Shown here: positions 1-5,301 of the stretch, piece after piece
Position numbering within the stretch: position 1 is the stretch's first letter
How the letters are laid out: every line of letters starts with the position of its first letter
Assembly (NCBI GenBank): GCA_031288855.1
Contig: JAITQQ010000071.1
Coordinates: forward strand, 1-5,301
Source of the DNA: Prevotellaceae bacterium
GTDB taxonomy: Bacteria > Bacteroidota > Bacteroidia > Bacteroidales > UBA932
DNA: 5,301 bases
Direction: 5' to 3'
The notes under the pieces: generated by a model
What the model was told of the DNA's origin: nothing
Database searches by the model: none
What the model saw: only the letters and a program-made list of their open reading frames with translations
Program-made: the position numbers and the translations under genes

Positions 1-3
1 ATT

Positions 4-171
4 ATGGCATTGGAAACACGCCCCATCCCTGTGCTGAAAGGTAAGGCAGCAAAGGATTTTTTCAAAACTTTAGAAAATTGCAAGGTTTCTCAAAGCAAAG
101 AGGAAGTGCAGGAAATTAACCGTAAAGTGCGGATAATGATAGAAAGAAGCAGGGCAAAAGGCTATGTTTGA
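4..171 (+). CDS. Small antitoxin-like protein (55 aa) upstream of a GNAT toxin
   Basis: A 55-residue reading frame starts at the ATG at position 4 and stops with TGA at 169-171. It is soluble, with no signal peptide or membrane segment. The N-terminal part is ALETRPIPVLKGKAAKDFF (residues 2-20), followed by a highly charged, probably helical tail (residues 31-52, rich in K, E and R). Its stop overlaps the start of the acetyltransferase by 8 bases, so the two are translationally coupled. That arrangement and the size suggest the antitoxin of a type II toxin-antitoxin pair. Known partners of TacT/AtaT toxins are ribbon-helix-helix proteins of about 90 residues (DUF1778), and this protein does not look like one. 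I remember short Bacteroidota proteins with a similar 'PIPxLxGxxAxxF' opening, which supports this start, but the frame is open to the window edge and a longer protein cannot be excluded. The ribosome-binding region and promoter lie outside the window. The coding call is fairly sure; the antitoxin role is inference. Confidence 0.65.
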   Translation: MALETRPIPVLKGKAAKDFFKTLENCKVSQSKEEVQEINRKVRIMIERSRAKGYV

Positions 172-754
172 TCTGGAAGCACAATGCGAATTGATCACAT
201 TGTCCGCTGAACAACCGATTGTTGATTTTGATTGCGGAGATGCCGATTTGAATGATTTTTTTAACCACGAAGCGCTACATTACAAAAAACAATTATTGGC
301 ACAAACTAATTTTTTCCAGTATAACAAAACCGGGAAAGTTGTATGCGCATTTTCTTTATCCCCAAATTCATTGAAAACAGCCGATTTACCGGGTAGTCGG
401 CGAAAAAAAGTAAAGGAATATATTCCACGTGAAAAATCGTTACAATCCTATCCGGCTTTTCTTATCGGACGGTTGGGTGTATCGTTAGCTTTCAAAGGGT
501 TGGGTATAGGATCACAACTAATGAATTACATCAAAAGTTACTGCCTTGCCGCTTATCCTGATTTCTGCCGGTTTCTGTTGATAGATGCTTATAATAATGT
601 TTCCATTCTGAAGTTTTATCAAAAAAACAACTTCTCGCTAATTTTCTCGACCGAAGAACAAGAGCGCAATGCTTATAAAACAAGCGCCGGCGAGCCACTA
701 CGAACAAGATACCTGTTTTTCGATATGATCCATTGGAAAGACAAGAGTTACTAA
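164..754 (+). CDS. GNAT-family N-acetyltransferase, probable type II toxin
   Basis: This 196-residue cytosolic protein has the layout of GCN5-related acetyltransferases, which transfer an acetyl group from acetyl-CoA. Near the N-terminus, FDCGDADLNDFF (residues 22-33) matches the 'FxCGxxxLDxFL' signature of TacT/AtaT-like toxins, whose studied members acetylate the amino group of aminoacyl-tRNAs and stop translation. The acetyl-CoA loop is in RLGVSLAFKGLGIGSQLM (103-120); KGLGIG at 111-116 fits Q/R-x-x-G-x-G/A except that Lys replaces Gln/Arg. Strand and helix RFLLIDAYNN (136-145) and FYQKNNF (151-157) follow; Tyr152 sits where the catalytic Tyr is expected. The C-terminal TRYLFFDMI (181-189) is also usual for these enzymes. 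Length is slightly above the usual 160-180. The ATG at 164 overlaps the upstream small gene, as in toxin-antitoxin operons. The fold is secure; tRNA specificity is not shown, and an ordinary GNAT enzyme acting on another amine remains possible. Confidence 0.88.
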   Translation: MFDLEAQCELITLSAEQPIVDFDCGDADLNDFFNHEALHYKKQLLAQTNFFQYNKTGKVVCAFSLSPNSLKTADLPGSRRKKVKEYIPREKSLQSYPAFLIGRLGVSLAFKGLGIGSQLMNYIKSYCLAAYPDFCRFLLIDAYNNVSILKFYQKNNFSLIFSTEEQERNAYKTSAGEPLRTRYLFFDMIHWKDKSY

Positions 755-797
755 TTTCTATTTTCATTTGACCATCAAGAGCGAAAAAGGCGAATTC

Positions 798-820
798 CGG
801 TACTAACTGCCGTTTATTTT
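798..820 (+). terminator. Weak intrinsic terminator candidate after the GNAT gene
   Basis: CGGTA at 798-802 can pair with TGCCG at 808-812 in RNA, with one G-U pair and a 5-base loop, and is followed directly by TTTATTTT (813-820). The stem has only 5 base pairs, so this is a weak candidate that might end the toxin-antitoxin transcript before the next promoter. Confidence 0.3.
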
Positions 821-824
821 CAGC

Positions 825-852
825 ATAATGATAATTATATCACTATCATTAT
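825..852. repeat. 9-bp inverted repeat just upstream of the operon promoter
   Basis: ATAATGATA (825-833) is repeated exactly in inverted orientation as TATCATTAT (844-852), with a 10-base spacer. It ends 6 bases before the -33 box of the promoter below. The geometry, with half-site centres 19 bases apart, would suit a dimeric regulator binding beside the RNA polymerase site. The arms are A/T-rich in an A/T-rich gap, so chance is a real alternative, and no regulator gene lies in the window. Confidence 0.3.
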
Positions 853-858
853 TAATGT

Positions 859-887
859 TTTGCAACATTTTAGCGGAAATATTTTTG
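859..887 (+). promoter_or_regulatory. Bacteroidota-type promoter for the four-gene operon
   Basis: TTTG at 859-862 is followed after 17 bases by TATTTTTG at 880-887, a complete match to the -7 element TAnnTTTG that the primary sigma factor of Bacteroidota recognises. The published spacing is usually about 19-21 bases, so 17 is slightly short. Transcription would begin near 893-896 and give a leader of roughly 60 bases before the ATG at 954. It is the best promoter match in the 199-base gap at 755-953, and none is evident in the short gaps inside the operon. Confidence 0.55.
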
Positions 888-953
888 GAAATAATAAAAA
901 TTAACTTTACATTTACGTCAAATAAATTCGTAAAACCTTTAAAAATAATCATT

Positions 954-2180
954 ATGAAAAAATTGACTTTCCTTTTAGCCGCTATGTGCGTGCTTGGTGT
1001 TGTTAGTACCAAAGCCCAGACGCAGGATTTTAAGTATCGCCGCAGTTCGTTGGCGATGATTCTCATTGATGCCAATAACTTTCCGAAGAGAGATACCGTA
1101 TTGAATTCGTGGAACAACTATCCGTTCCCGGATAAGTACAACAAACATGATATTTCGACTAAAACCATCCGGATTGGCAGTGGAGACACGCTTAGTACGG
1201 AAGAGATCGCAAAACTTGTACAAGGGAAAACAGATATTCAAGCGGAAATAGAGAAAGTCATTAAAGAACAAAAGATCGCACACCAGTTGGTGGCTAAGTG
1301 GTTTAACCGTTCAGCCGATGGAAAGTTTGACACAAAACTTATAGAAGAACGCGGTTTTTATAATGCGAGCGAGCTTGACTTTGACAAGGCACAGGGACAA
1401 GCTTTAGGTACCAGCGCGCTTGGCGACGCCGGTGAAGAACTTATCAATAATACCTTTGTAACATTTACTCAGTTCACGTTTTTCTCCAATGAAGGAGTGG
1501 CTCTTTTGATTAGAGAGATCGCAAAGTTAGCAGCTAAAAATATCTCTAATGGATTGGCCCGGGTCGCTGCAGAAAAGGCAGCAGACTTCGCTTACAATAA
1601 AGCAAAAGACGGGTATTCACTGTTTTCAAAAACATGGCTGTATAAGCTGACTTGGGATACTACTGTTGCCGCGACATTCTATAATGAGTTATGGGAAAAT
1701 CCGGAAGCCTTTGATAATTCCGACATCTTTAAATTGGAATTGGTAGGCTCACAAAGAAATACAAGTGTAATTCTTTTCGCCGGCGATAAATCAGAAGCGC
1801 AGATTATTGATAAAGTGGAAGTACGTAACATTGACAACGTATTTGCCGAATTACAAAAAGACCATGATGTATTCAAACCCAAAGTGCCCGTGTTAACGGT
1901 TAGCCCGCTTACCGCTAAAATCGGCATGAAAGAAGGGTTAAAGGGTGGCGAGAAATTTGAAGTATTGGAAATGACGCAAGATCCTAAAACAGGACGGACA
2001 AAATATGTTTCTGTGGGGAAAACAGCTGTGGACAAAAAGCTCGTGTGGGATAATCGTTACAATGCTGGCGACCCTCCCGAAAACGAAGTAAAAGATAAAG
2101 ATGGTAATCCTATTACGGTTACCACGTTCAAGGAAGTGAAAAAAGCACAACCCGGTATGTTATTGAAACAAGTAAAATAA
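954..2180 (+). CDS. Secreted protein of unknown function with SH3-like C-terminus
   Basis: A 408-residue exported protein. The start at 954 opens a classic signal peptide (KK, hydrophobic core 5-17, cleavage probably after TKA at 19-21 with Gln22 as mature N-terminus). A frame-compatible ATG at 828 would bury this signal and lies upstream of the promoter, so it was not chosen. After cleavage come a segment with RRSSLAMILIDA (29-40), a helical linker (81-115), the segment ELINNTFVTFTQFTFF (162-177), an Ala-rich helix (183-219), and a C-terminal module with AKIGMKEGLKGGEKFEVLE (321-339) ending in LVWDNRY (363-369). That last pattern, Ile-Gly, Lys-Glu-Gly-Leu, Gly-x-x-Phe-x-Val, resembles the small beta-barrel at the C-terminus of FlgT-like proteins. 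It is the first gene of a four-gene envelope operon, 19 bases before a lipoprotein. I do not know its function. Periplasmic or outer-membrane-associated location is inferred from the signal peptide. Confidence 0.9.
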   Translation: MKKLTFLLAAMCVLGVVSTKAQTQDFKYRRSSLAMILIDANNFPKRDTVLNSWNNYPFPDKYNKHDISTKTIRIGSGDTLSTEEIAKLVQGKTDIQAEIEKVIKEQKIAHQLVAKWFNRSADGKFDTKLIEERGFYNASELDFDKAQGQALGTSALGDAGEELINNTFVTFTQFTFFSNEGVALLIREIAKLAAKNISNGLARVAAEKAADFAYNKAKDGYSLFSKTWLYKLTWDTTVAATFYNELWENPEAFDNSDIFKLELVGSQRNTSVILFAGDKSEAQIIDKVEVRNIDNVFAELQKDHDVFKPKVPVLTVSPLTAKIGMKEGLKGGEKFEVLEMTQDPKTGRTKYVSVGKTAVDKKLVWDNRYNAGDPPENEVKDKDGNPITVTTFKEVKKAQPGMLLKQVK

Positions 2181-2199
2181 TTCAAAAGAAAAATAATTT

Positions 2200-2715
2200 A
2201 TGAAATCACTAAAAATTTGGATTGCACTTTTCATCGGTGCATTAGCGATGTCGGCATGCGGCTCTGCCAAGAAAGCTGCGGACGCGGATACCCGCCAATG
2301 GCGATATGAAATTGAGCCTGTTGCCACAGGCGTGCAAGGAACGTATCAGATTAAAGTATGGTCGTATTCGAAAGACCCGAATGTGGCCGCAGAACAAGCT
2401 AAGAAAAATGCCGTACATGGCGTTATTTTTAAGGGAATCGCCGGAACGCAACGCCTCCAAAGCCAAAAAGCATTGGTAACCGACTCCAACATGGAGGAAA
2501 AACGGAAAGATTTCTTCGAATCTTTCTTCGCTGACGGAGGCGCGTATATGAAATTCGTCAATCTCACCAATAACCATCTGACTATTGCGGCCGGCGACCG
2601 GATAAAAATAGGAAAGGAATATAAGGTGGGTATAATTGTTTCAGTCAATAAAGACGCGTTGAGAAAAGAATTGGAAAATGCCGGAATTATTGCGAAGTTG
2701 GGAGATATTTTCTAA
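2200..2715 (+). CDS. Outer-membrane lipoprotein, LPP20/FlgP-like (inferred)
   Basis: A 171-residue lipoprotein. The signal ends in the lipobox MSAC (17-20), so Cys20 would be lipidated and become the mature N-terminus. The residues after it, GSAKKAADAD, lack the acidic run directly after Cys that marks surface-exported lipoproteins in several Bacteroidota, which favours an anchor facing the periplasm. The mature domain has a strand-helix unit, YQIKVWSYSKDPNVAAEQAKKN (49-70), then VHGVIFKGI (72-80), a helix with KRKDFFESFFADGG (101-114), and a closing strand-helix KVGIIVSVNKDALRKELENAG (142-162). A strand followed by a regularly Ala-spaced helix and a late strand-helix recalls LPP20/FlgP-type lipoproteins; this is pattern reading, not a search result. 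Very similar Bacteroidota proteins with 'VKVWSYSK' and 'AKKNAVHGxIFKG' are familiar to me as hypothetical proteins. It lies 19 bases after gene one and 10 before the next gene, so all are surely co-transcribed. Function unknown. Confidence 0.9.
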   Translation: MKSLKIWIALFIGALAMSACGSAKKAADADTRQWRYEIEPVATGVQGTYQIKVWSYSKDPNVAAEQAKKNAVHGVIFKGIAGTQRLQSQKALVTDSNMEEKRKDFFESFFADGGAYMKFVNLTNNHLTIAAGDRIKIGKEYKVGIIVSVNKDALRKELENAGIIAKLGDIF

Positions 2716-2725
2716 ATAAACGATC

Positions 2726-3673
2726 ATGAAAGTAATAAAAATCTTTATTATAGCGTTACTCTGCGGAGTGAGTACATTGGTTTATTCACAAGCGAAGAAA
2801 CCTACCATTATGGTGGTGCCGAGCGATGTGTGGTGTAACCAAAATGGGTATATGACTACGTATGATAACCAAGGAACAAAGGTTAAAGTGCCGAACTATA
2901 AGGAAGCCCTGCAAAGCGATGCGGATTTGCTCTTGGTGATCAGCAAAATTAACGAACTGATGCAGGAACGCGGATTTCCGCTGAAGAATTTGGAATCGTC
3001 GCTGAAGTCGTTGGAAAACCAGGCGGCGGAAGATGCCGTGCTCACGAGCAAAAGCGGCGCGGAAGCGGCAGAAAGCCCGATTGACAAACTAAAGCAAGTG
3101 GCCAAGGCCGACATTTGGATGCAATTGACATGGACCGTTAATAAAACAGGTCCAAAAAAATCCATTACGTTCAACTTGCAAGGGTTGGATGCTTACACCG
3201 ACAAACAAATTGCCGGCGCTTCGGGCACAGGGCAACCCTCTTTCTCGTCTGAAACACCTTTGTTGTTAGTGGAAGCAGTGCTTGCGCATATTGATAATTT
3301 CAACGCGCAGCTCCAAGCGCATTTTGACGATATGGCGACCAATGGGCGCGAAGTGGCGCTCCGTATCCGGATATGGGATTCTTTTGACGGCGATTTGGAA
3401 TCGGAATATGACGGCACGGAATTGCGCGACATTATTGAAGAATGGGTGGCAGACAATACGGTCAACCAACGGTTTTCGACAACCGATGCTACTGAAAAAA
3501 TAATGGTGTTTGAACAAGTTCGTATCCCATTATACAACGAGAAAAACCGTGCGCTTGATACTCGCGCATGGGCGGTCGGCCTGCAAAAAATGTTGAGGGA
3601 TAAATTCCAGATTGAAGCTAAGTTGATGATGAAAGGCTTAGGGCAAGCGCAGCTTGTACTTGGCGAAAAATAA
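2726..3673 (+). CDS. Exported DUF6175-like protein
   Basis: A 315-residue exported protein with a signal peptide (residues 1-21, cleavage near VYS/Q). The mature part begins KKPTIMVVPSDVWC (24-37), a beta strand opening like those of TolB-N/CsgG/LpoB-type domains, followed by ALQSDADLLLVISKINELM (61-79) and RGFPLKNLESSL (82-93), where a helix leads to a 'how old/what partner' style second strand. Further conserved-looking blocks are IDKLKQVAKADIWMQLTW (119-136), KSITFNLQGLDAYTDKQIAG (145-164), a linker helix (178-204), then a second half with RIRIWDSFDGDLESEYDG (213-230), IEEWVADNT (237-245), FEQVRIPLYNE (262-272) and KGLGQAQLVLG (303-313). I associate this whole layout with a Bacteroidota family listed as DUF6175; that name is from memory. 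A CsgG/LpoB-like fold for the first half is my inference. It follows the lipoprotein by only 10 bases. No enzyme motif is visible and the role is unknown. Confidence 0.9.
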   Translation: MKVIKIFIIALLCGVSTLVYSQAKKPTIMVVPSDVWCNQNGYMTTYDNQGTKVKVPNYKEALQSDADLLLVISKINELMQERGFPLKNLESSLKSLENQAAEDAVLTSKSGAEAAESPIDKLKQVAKADIWMQLTWTVNKTGPKKSITFNLQGLDAYTDKQIAGASGTGQPSFSSETPLLLVEAVLAHIDNFNAQLQAHFDDMATNGREVALRIRIWDSFDGDLESEYDGTELRDIIEEWVADNTVNQRFSTTDATEKIMVFEQVRIPLYNEKNRALDTRAWAVGLQKMLRDKFQIEAKLMMKGLGQAQLVLGEK

Positions 3674-3692
3674 TTTATAAATACGATGAAGT

Positions 3693-4676
3693 ATGAAAAA
3701 TTATAAATTGCTTTTTTGTATCATCTTTGTGTGCGGCGTTTATTGCGCCTATGCACAGCAAGCCACGAGTAACAGTGGTAAAAAGAATTTAGCCCTGTCC
3801 GTATGGGTGTCCGATAATATCAATAACTTGACGCTGGAAGCGAAAAATAATTTGCACAACAGGTTAACACAAATAGCTTCGAAGCAAGGAATTGCCGCCA
3901 GTCCCGGATATTCGCGGTTTGTCCTTACGGCAAACGTCGTGGTGCAGGAAAAGTACATTACTTCTACAGCGCCCCCCAAGCAGGCCTATAAGTTAGACGT
4001 TACGTTCTATGTAGGCGACGGCTTTGAGGGGAAAGTTTTTGCCAGCCATACCACATCGGTAACCGGCATTGGCGATAACGAAACAAAGGCATACCTGAAT
4101 GCGTTGAAGAATATTAAGGTGGCCGACCCTGCCTACAAAAAGCTCATGGATTTGGGAGCATCTAAAATTATAGAATACTTTAACACGCAATGCGATTTTG
4201 TCATCAAAGAGGCGCAAACGCTTGCGGCTGCGCAAAAATACGAGGAAGCACTGTGGAAGTTAACCTCTGTGCCGGATGTATGCGCAGATTGTTGGAAAAG
4301 GGCAATGGATGAGGCAGACGCAGTATATCAACAAAAGATAGACCGTGAGTGTAAAATCATCCTTAACGATGCCATCAATATTTGGAATGCAGGGCAAAAT
4401 TTGGAAGCCGCAGCAGAAGCGGGCGCTGTGTTGGTAAAGGTTGACCCCAGTTCAAATTGCTTTGACCAGGCCCTGGCGCTGTCCAGAAAAATTGCGCAAC
4501 GTGTGCAAGAACTGGATGAGCGGGAAGAAGCTGCGAAAAAAGAAGAATTACAATTCCAAAGAAAAATGGAAGAAAAAAGCATGCAATTAGAGGAAGAACG
4601 AATAAAAGCATATCGCGATGTAGGTGTCGCATGGGCGGAAAATCAGCAGGCGCCGGTAGTGTATAAGCTTTTTTAG
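3693..4676 (+). CDS. Exported helical-repeat/coiled-coil protein of unknown function
   Basis: The last operon gene encodes 327 residues with a signal peptide cleaved after AYA (19-21) before Gln22. The N-terminal domain (about 30-165) is alpha/beta: LALSVWVSDNINNL (33-46), a helix to residue 62, the strands SRFVLTANVVVQEKYIT (74-90) and KLDVTFYVGDGFEGKVFASH (100-119), and a helix with NETKAYLNALKNI (129-141). A TPR-like helical array follows (170-272), including AAAQKYEEALWKL (178-190), and then a charged coiled coil (about 272-306) ending in QQAPVVYKLF. The mature protein has five cysteines, at 167, 197, 200, 220 and 256, with 197/200 forming CADC. I recall Bacteroidota proteins with the same order and the same closing pattern 'RDVGVAxxxxQQ', all hypothetical. 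The TAG stop lies 13 bases before a strong terminator. TPR-like repeats suggest protein binding, perhaps as scaffold for the other operon products. Function is not known. Confidence 0.9.
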   Translation: MKNYKLLFCIIFVCGVYCAYAQQATSNSGKKNLALSVWVSDNINNLTLEAKNNLHNRLTQIASKQGIAASPGYSRFVLTANVVVQEKYITSTAPPKQAYKLDVTFYVGDGFEGKVFASHTTSVTGIGDNETKAYLNALKNIKVADPAYKKLMDLGASKIIEYFNTQCDFVIKEAQTLAAAQKYEEALWKLTSVPDVCADCWKRAMDEADAVYQQKIDRECKIILNDAINIWNAGQNLEAAAEAGAVLVKVDPSSNCFDQALALSRKIAQRVQELDEREEAAKKEELQFQRKMEEKSMQLEEERIKAYRDVGVAWAENQQAPVVYKLF

Positions 4677-4689
4677 CCAAGCTGTAATT

Positions 4690-4721
4690 AAAACGGCGCG
4701 TTGAGAAGACGCGCCGTTTTT
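4690..4721. terminator. Strong, probably bidirectional intrinsic terminator
   Basis: AAAACGGCGCGT (4690-4701) pairs perfectly with ACGCGCCGTTTT (4709-4720) around a 7-base loop, giving a 12-bp stem with an 8-bp GC-rich core, followed by a T run. Because the 5' side carries A's and the 3' side T's, the same hairpin works on either strand. It sits 13 bases after the last operon gene and about 23 bases beyond the stop of the convergent TolC-family gene, so it would end both transcripts. Confidence 0.9.
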
Positions 4722-4743
4722 GTTTGACTAATCCTTATTCGTT

Positions 4744-5301
4744 TTATATCGCTTCCATCGACAGCAATTCAGCTACGGCTTTCTCGAAGTCGCGTTCGGC
4801 TTCCAACGCACGCGTTACAGTGCCGTAATATAATTCCACCTCTACCAAATAATCCAACAACGATATTTCGCCGGCATCGAGCGCCTTTTGCAGCAACCCG
4901 GTATTATTAAGCGTCAGCAACGATTGGCGCGTAGTAGCGGCAATGTCCTGCAAGCCTGCCGCGCGGTCGTACAAACTTTGAAGGTGCGCATACAGTTGCA
5001 GGTGCATATCGGCTTGTTTGCTCTCGGCCGCACGCACAGCCGCTTTAGCTTGTTTAGTGCGGTTTTTATTACCCCACAACGGAATCGACAAACCCAAAGT
5101 AACGCCTTGAAAAGTTTCGCCTGTTACCCTCTCGCTCATGTACCCCGCCGACAGCGCAGGCCAGTTTGAGGCTTGCGCCAAACCCACCTGCCGCTTGCGC
5201 AAGGCCACTTCTTCGTTTACCGCTTCCAATACCGGGCTTTTCGGTATGGCCGCCTCAAACCACGCGTCGAAGCTGTTGGGAAGCGTAGCGCCGACGTAGC
5301 T
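4744..5301 (-). CDS. TolC-family outer-membrane efflux protein, C-terminal part
   Basis: The - strand frame is open from the window edge to TAA at 4746-4744, giving the last 185 residues of a protein that would normally be about 400 or more; the start is outside the window. A TTG at 5229 is internal, since the frame reads on through FEAAIPKSPVLEAVNEEV upstream of it. Hallmarks of TolC/CzcC-like channel subunits are visible: a long helix with AVNEEVALRKRQVGLAQAS followed by WPALSAGY, the barrel strand VTLGLSIPLWGNKNRTKQAKA with the usual 'G-x-x-x-PLW/F' turn, a second long helix, and the late AGEISLLDYLVEVELYYG ending in a helix. These trimeric outer-membrane tunnels work with RND pumps and periplasmic adaptors; the form resembles the CzcC/CusC type, but the substrate cannot be told. 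It converges on the four-gene operon and shares its terminator. Being next to that terminator, it is probably the last gene of its own transcript. Confidence 0.9.
   Translation of the reverse strand, partial: SYVGATLPNSFDAWFEAAIPKSPVLEAVNEEVALRKRQVGLAQASNWPALSAGYMSERVTGETFQGVTLGLSIPLWGNKNRTKQAKAAVRAAESKQADMHLQLYAHLQSLYDRAAGLQDIAATTRQSLLTLNNTGLLQKALDAGEISLLDYLVEVELYYGTVTRALEAERDFEKAVAELLSMEAI

Noticed and set aside
902..909. TAACTTTA as an alternative -7 element
   Set aside because: The final G is missing and no TTTG lies at a suitable distance (the nearest is 14 bases upstream), so the match at 859-887 is better.
828..953. In-frame upstream ATG that would lengthen the first operon protein by 42 residues
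   Set aside because: It lies upstream of the predicted transcription start and would place the clear signal peptide (from 954) inside the protein; the added stretch reads like A/T-rich non-coding sequence.
3686..3706. Six-codon mini-ORF (MKYEKL) overlapping the start of the last operon gene
   Set aside because: It could in principle couple translation, but it has no ribosome-binding context and such short overlaps arise by chance often.
4375..4680. Minus-strand open frames inside the four operon genes, this being one of the longer
   Set aside because: All overlap strongly supported + strand genes, have low-quality composition and no start context.
4888..5169. Plus-strand open frame inside the TolC-family gene
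   Set aside because: It is a shadow of the - strand gene; its translation is rich in Arg and Gln with no recognisable pattern.
5227..5229. TTG as a start for the TolC-family gene
   Set aside because: The frame continues without a stop to the window edge with typical TolC-family residues, so this codon is an internal Leu.
1..5301. tRNA, rRNA, CRISPR array, insertion sequence or transposon ends
   Set aside because: No clover-leaf, spaced direct repeats, transposase reading frame or terminal inverted repeats were seen on either strand.

Overview
The window looks like a chromosomal piece from a Bacteroidota bacterium, probably Bacteroidales. The evidence is the A/T-rich leaders without Shine-Dalgarno motifs, a recognisable Bacteroidota-type promoter (TTTG ... 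TATTTTTG), and several exported proteins of kinds I associate only with this phylum. The exact genus cannot be told from the sequence.

Layout: (1) Positions 1-754 carry a compact two-gene module, a 55-residue protein whose 3' end overlaps by 8 bases a GNAT acetyltransferase of the TacT/AtaT-like toxin type. It reads as a type II toxin-antitoxin pair with a small, non-ribbon-helix-helix antitoxin candidate. (2) Positions 755-953 are non-coding. They hold a weak terminator-like hairpin, a 9-bp inverted repeat and a good promoter match. (3) Positions 954-4676 are a tight four-gene + strand operon (gaps of 19, 10 and 19 bases) in which every product has an export signal: a 408-residue secreted protein, a 171-residue lipoprotein, a 315-residue DUF6175-like protein, and a 327-residue protein with helical repeats and a coiled coil. 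(4) A 12-bp perfect hairpin at 4690-4720 is a strong terminator, probably acting in both directions. (5) Positions 4744-5301 are the 3' end of a TolC-family outer-membrane efflux gene on the - strand, convergent with the operon and cut by the window edge.

The most interesting content is the four-gene operon. None of its products has a function I can name. The sequence features recall, in separate polypeptides, the parts found in LPP20/FlgT/CsgG-type envelope proteins: an LPP20-like lipoprotein, a beta-alpha domain that could be of the TolB-N/CsgG kind, and an SH3-like 'IGxKEGLxxG' C-terminal module. My inference is an envelope-associated assembly in the periplasm or at the inner face of the outer membrane. 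This rests on remembered family patterns and motif reading, not on a search.
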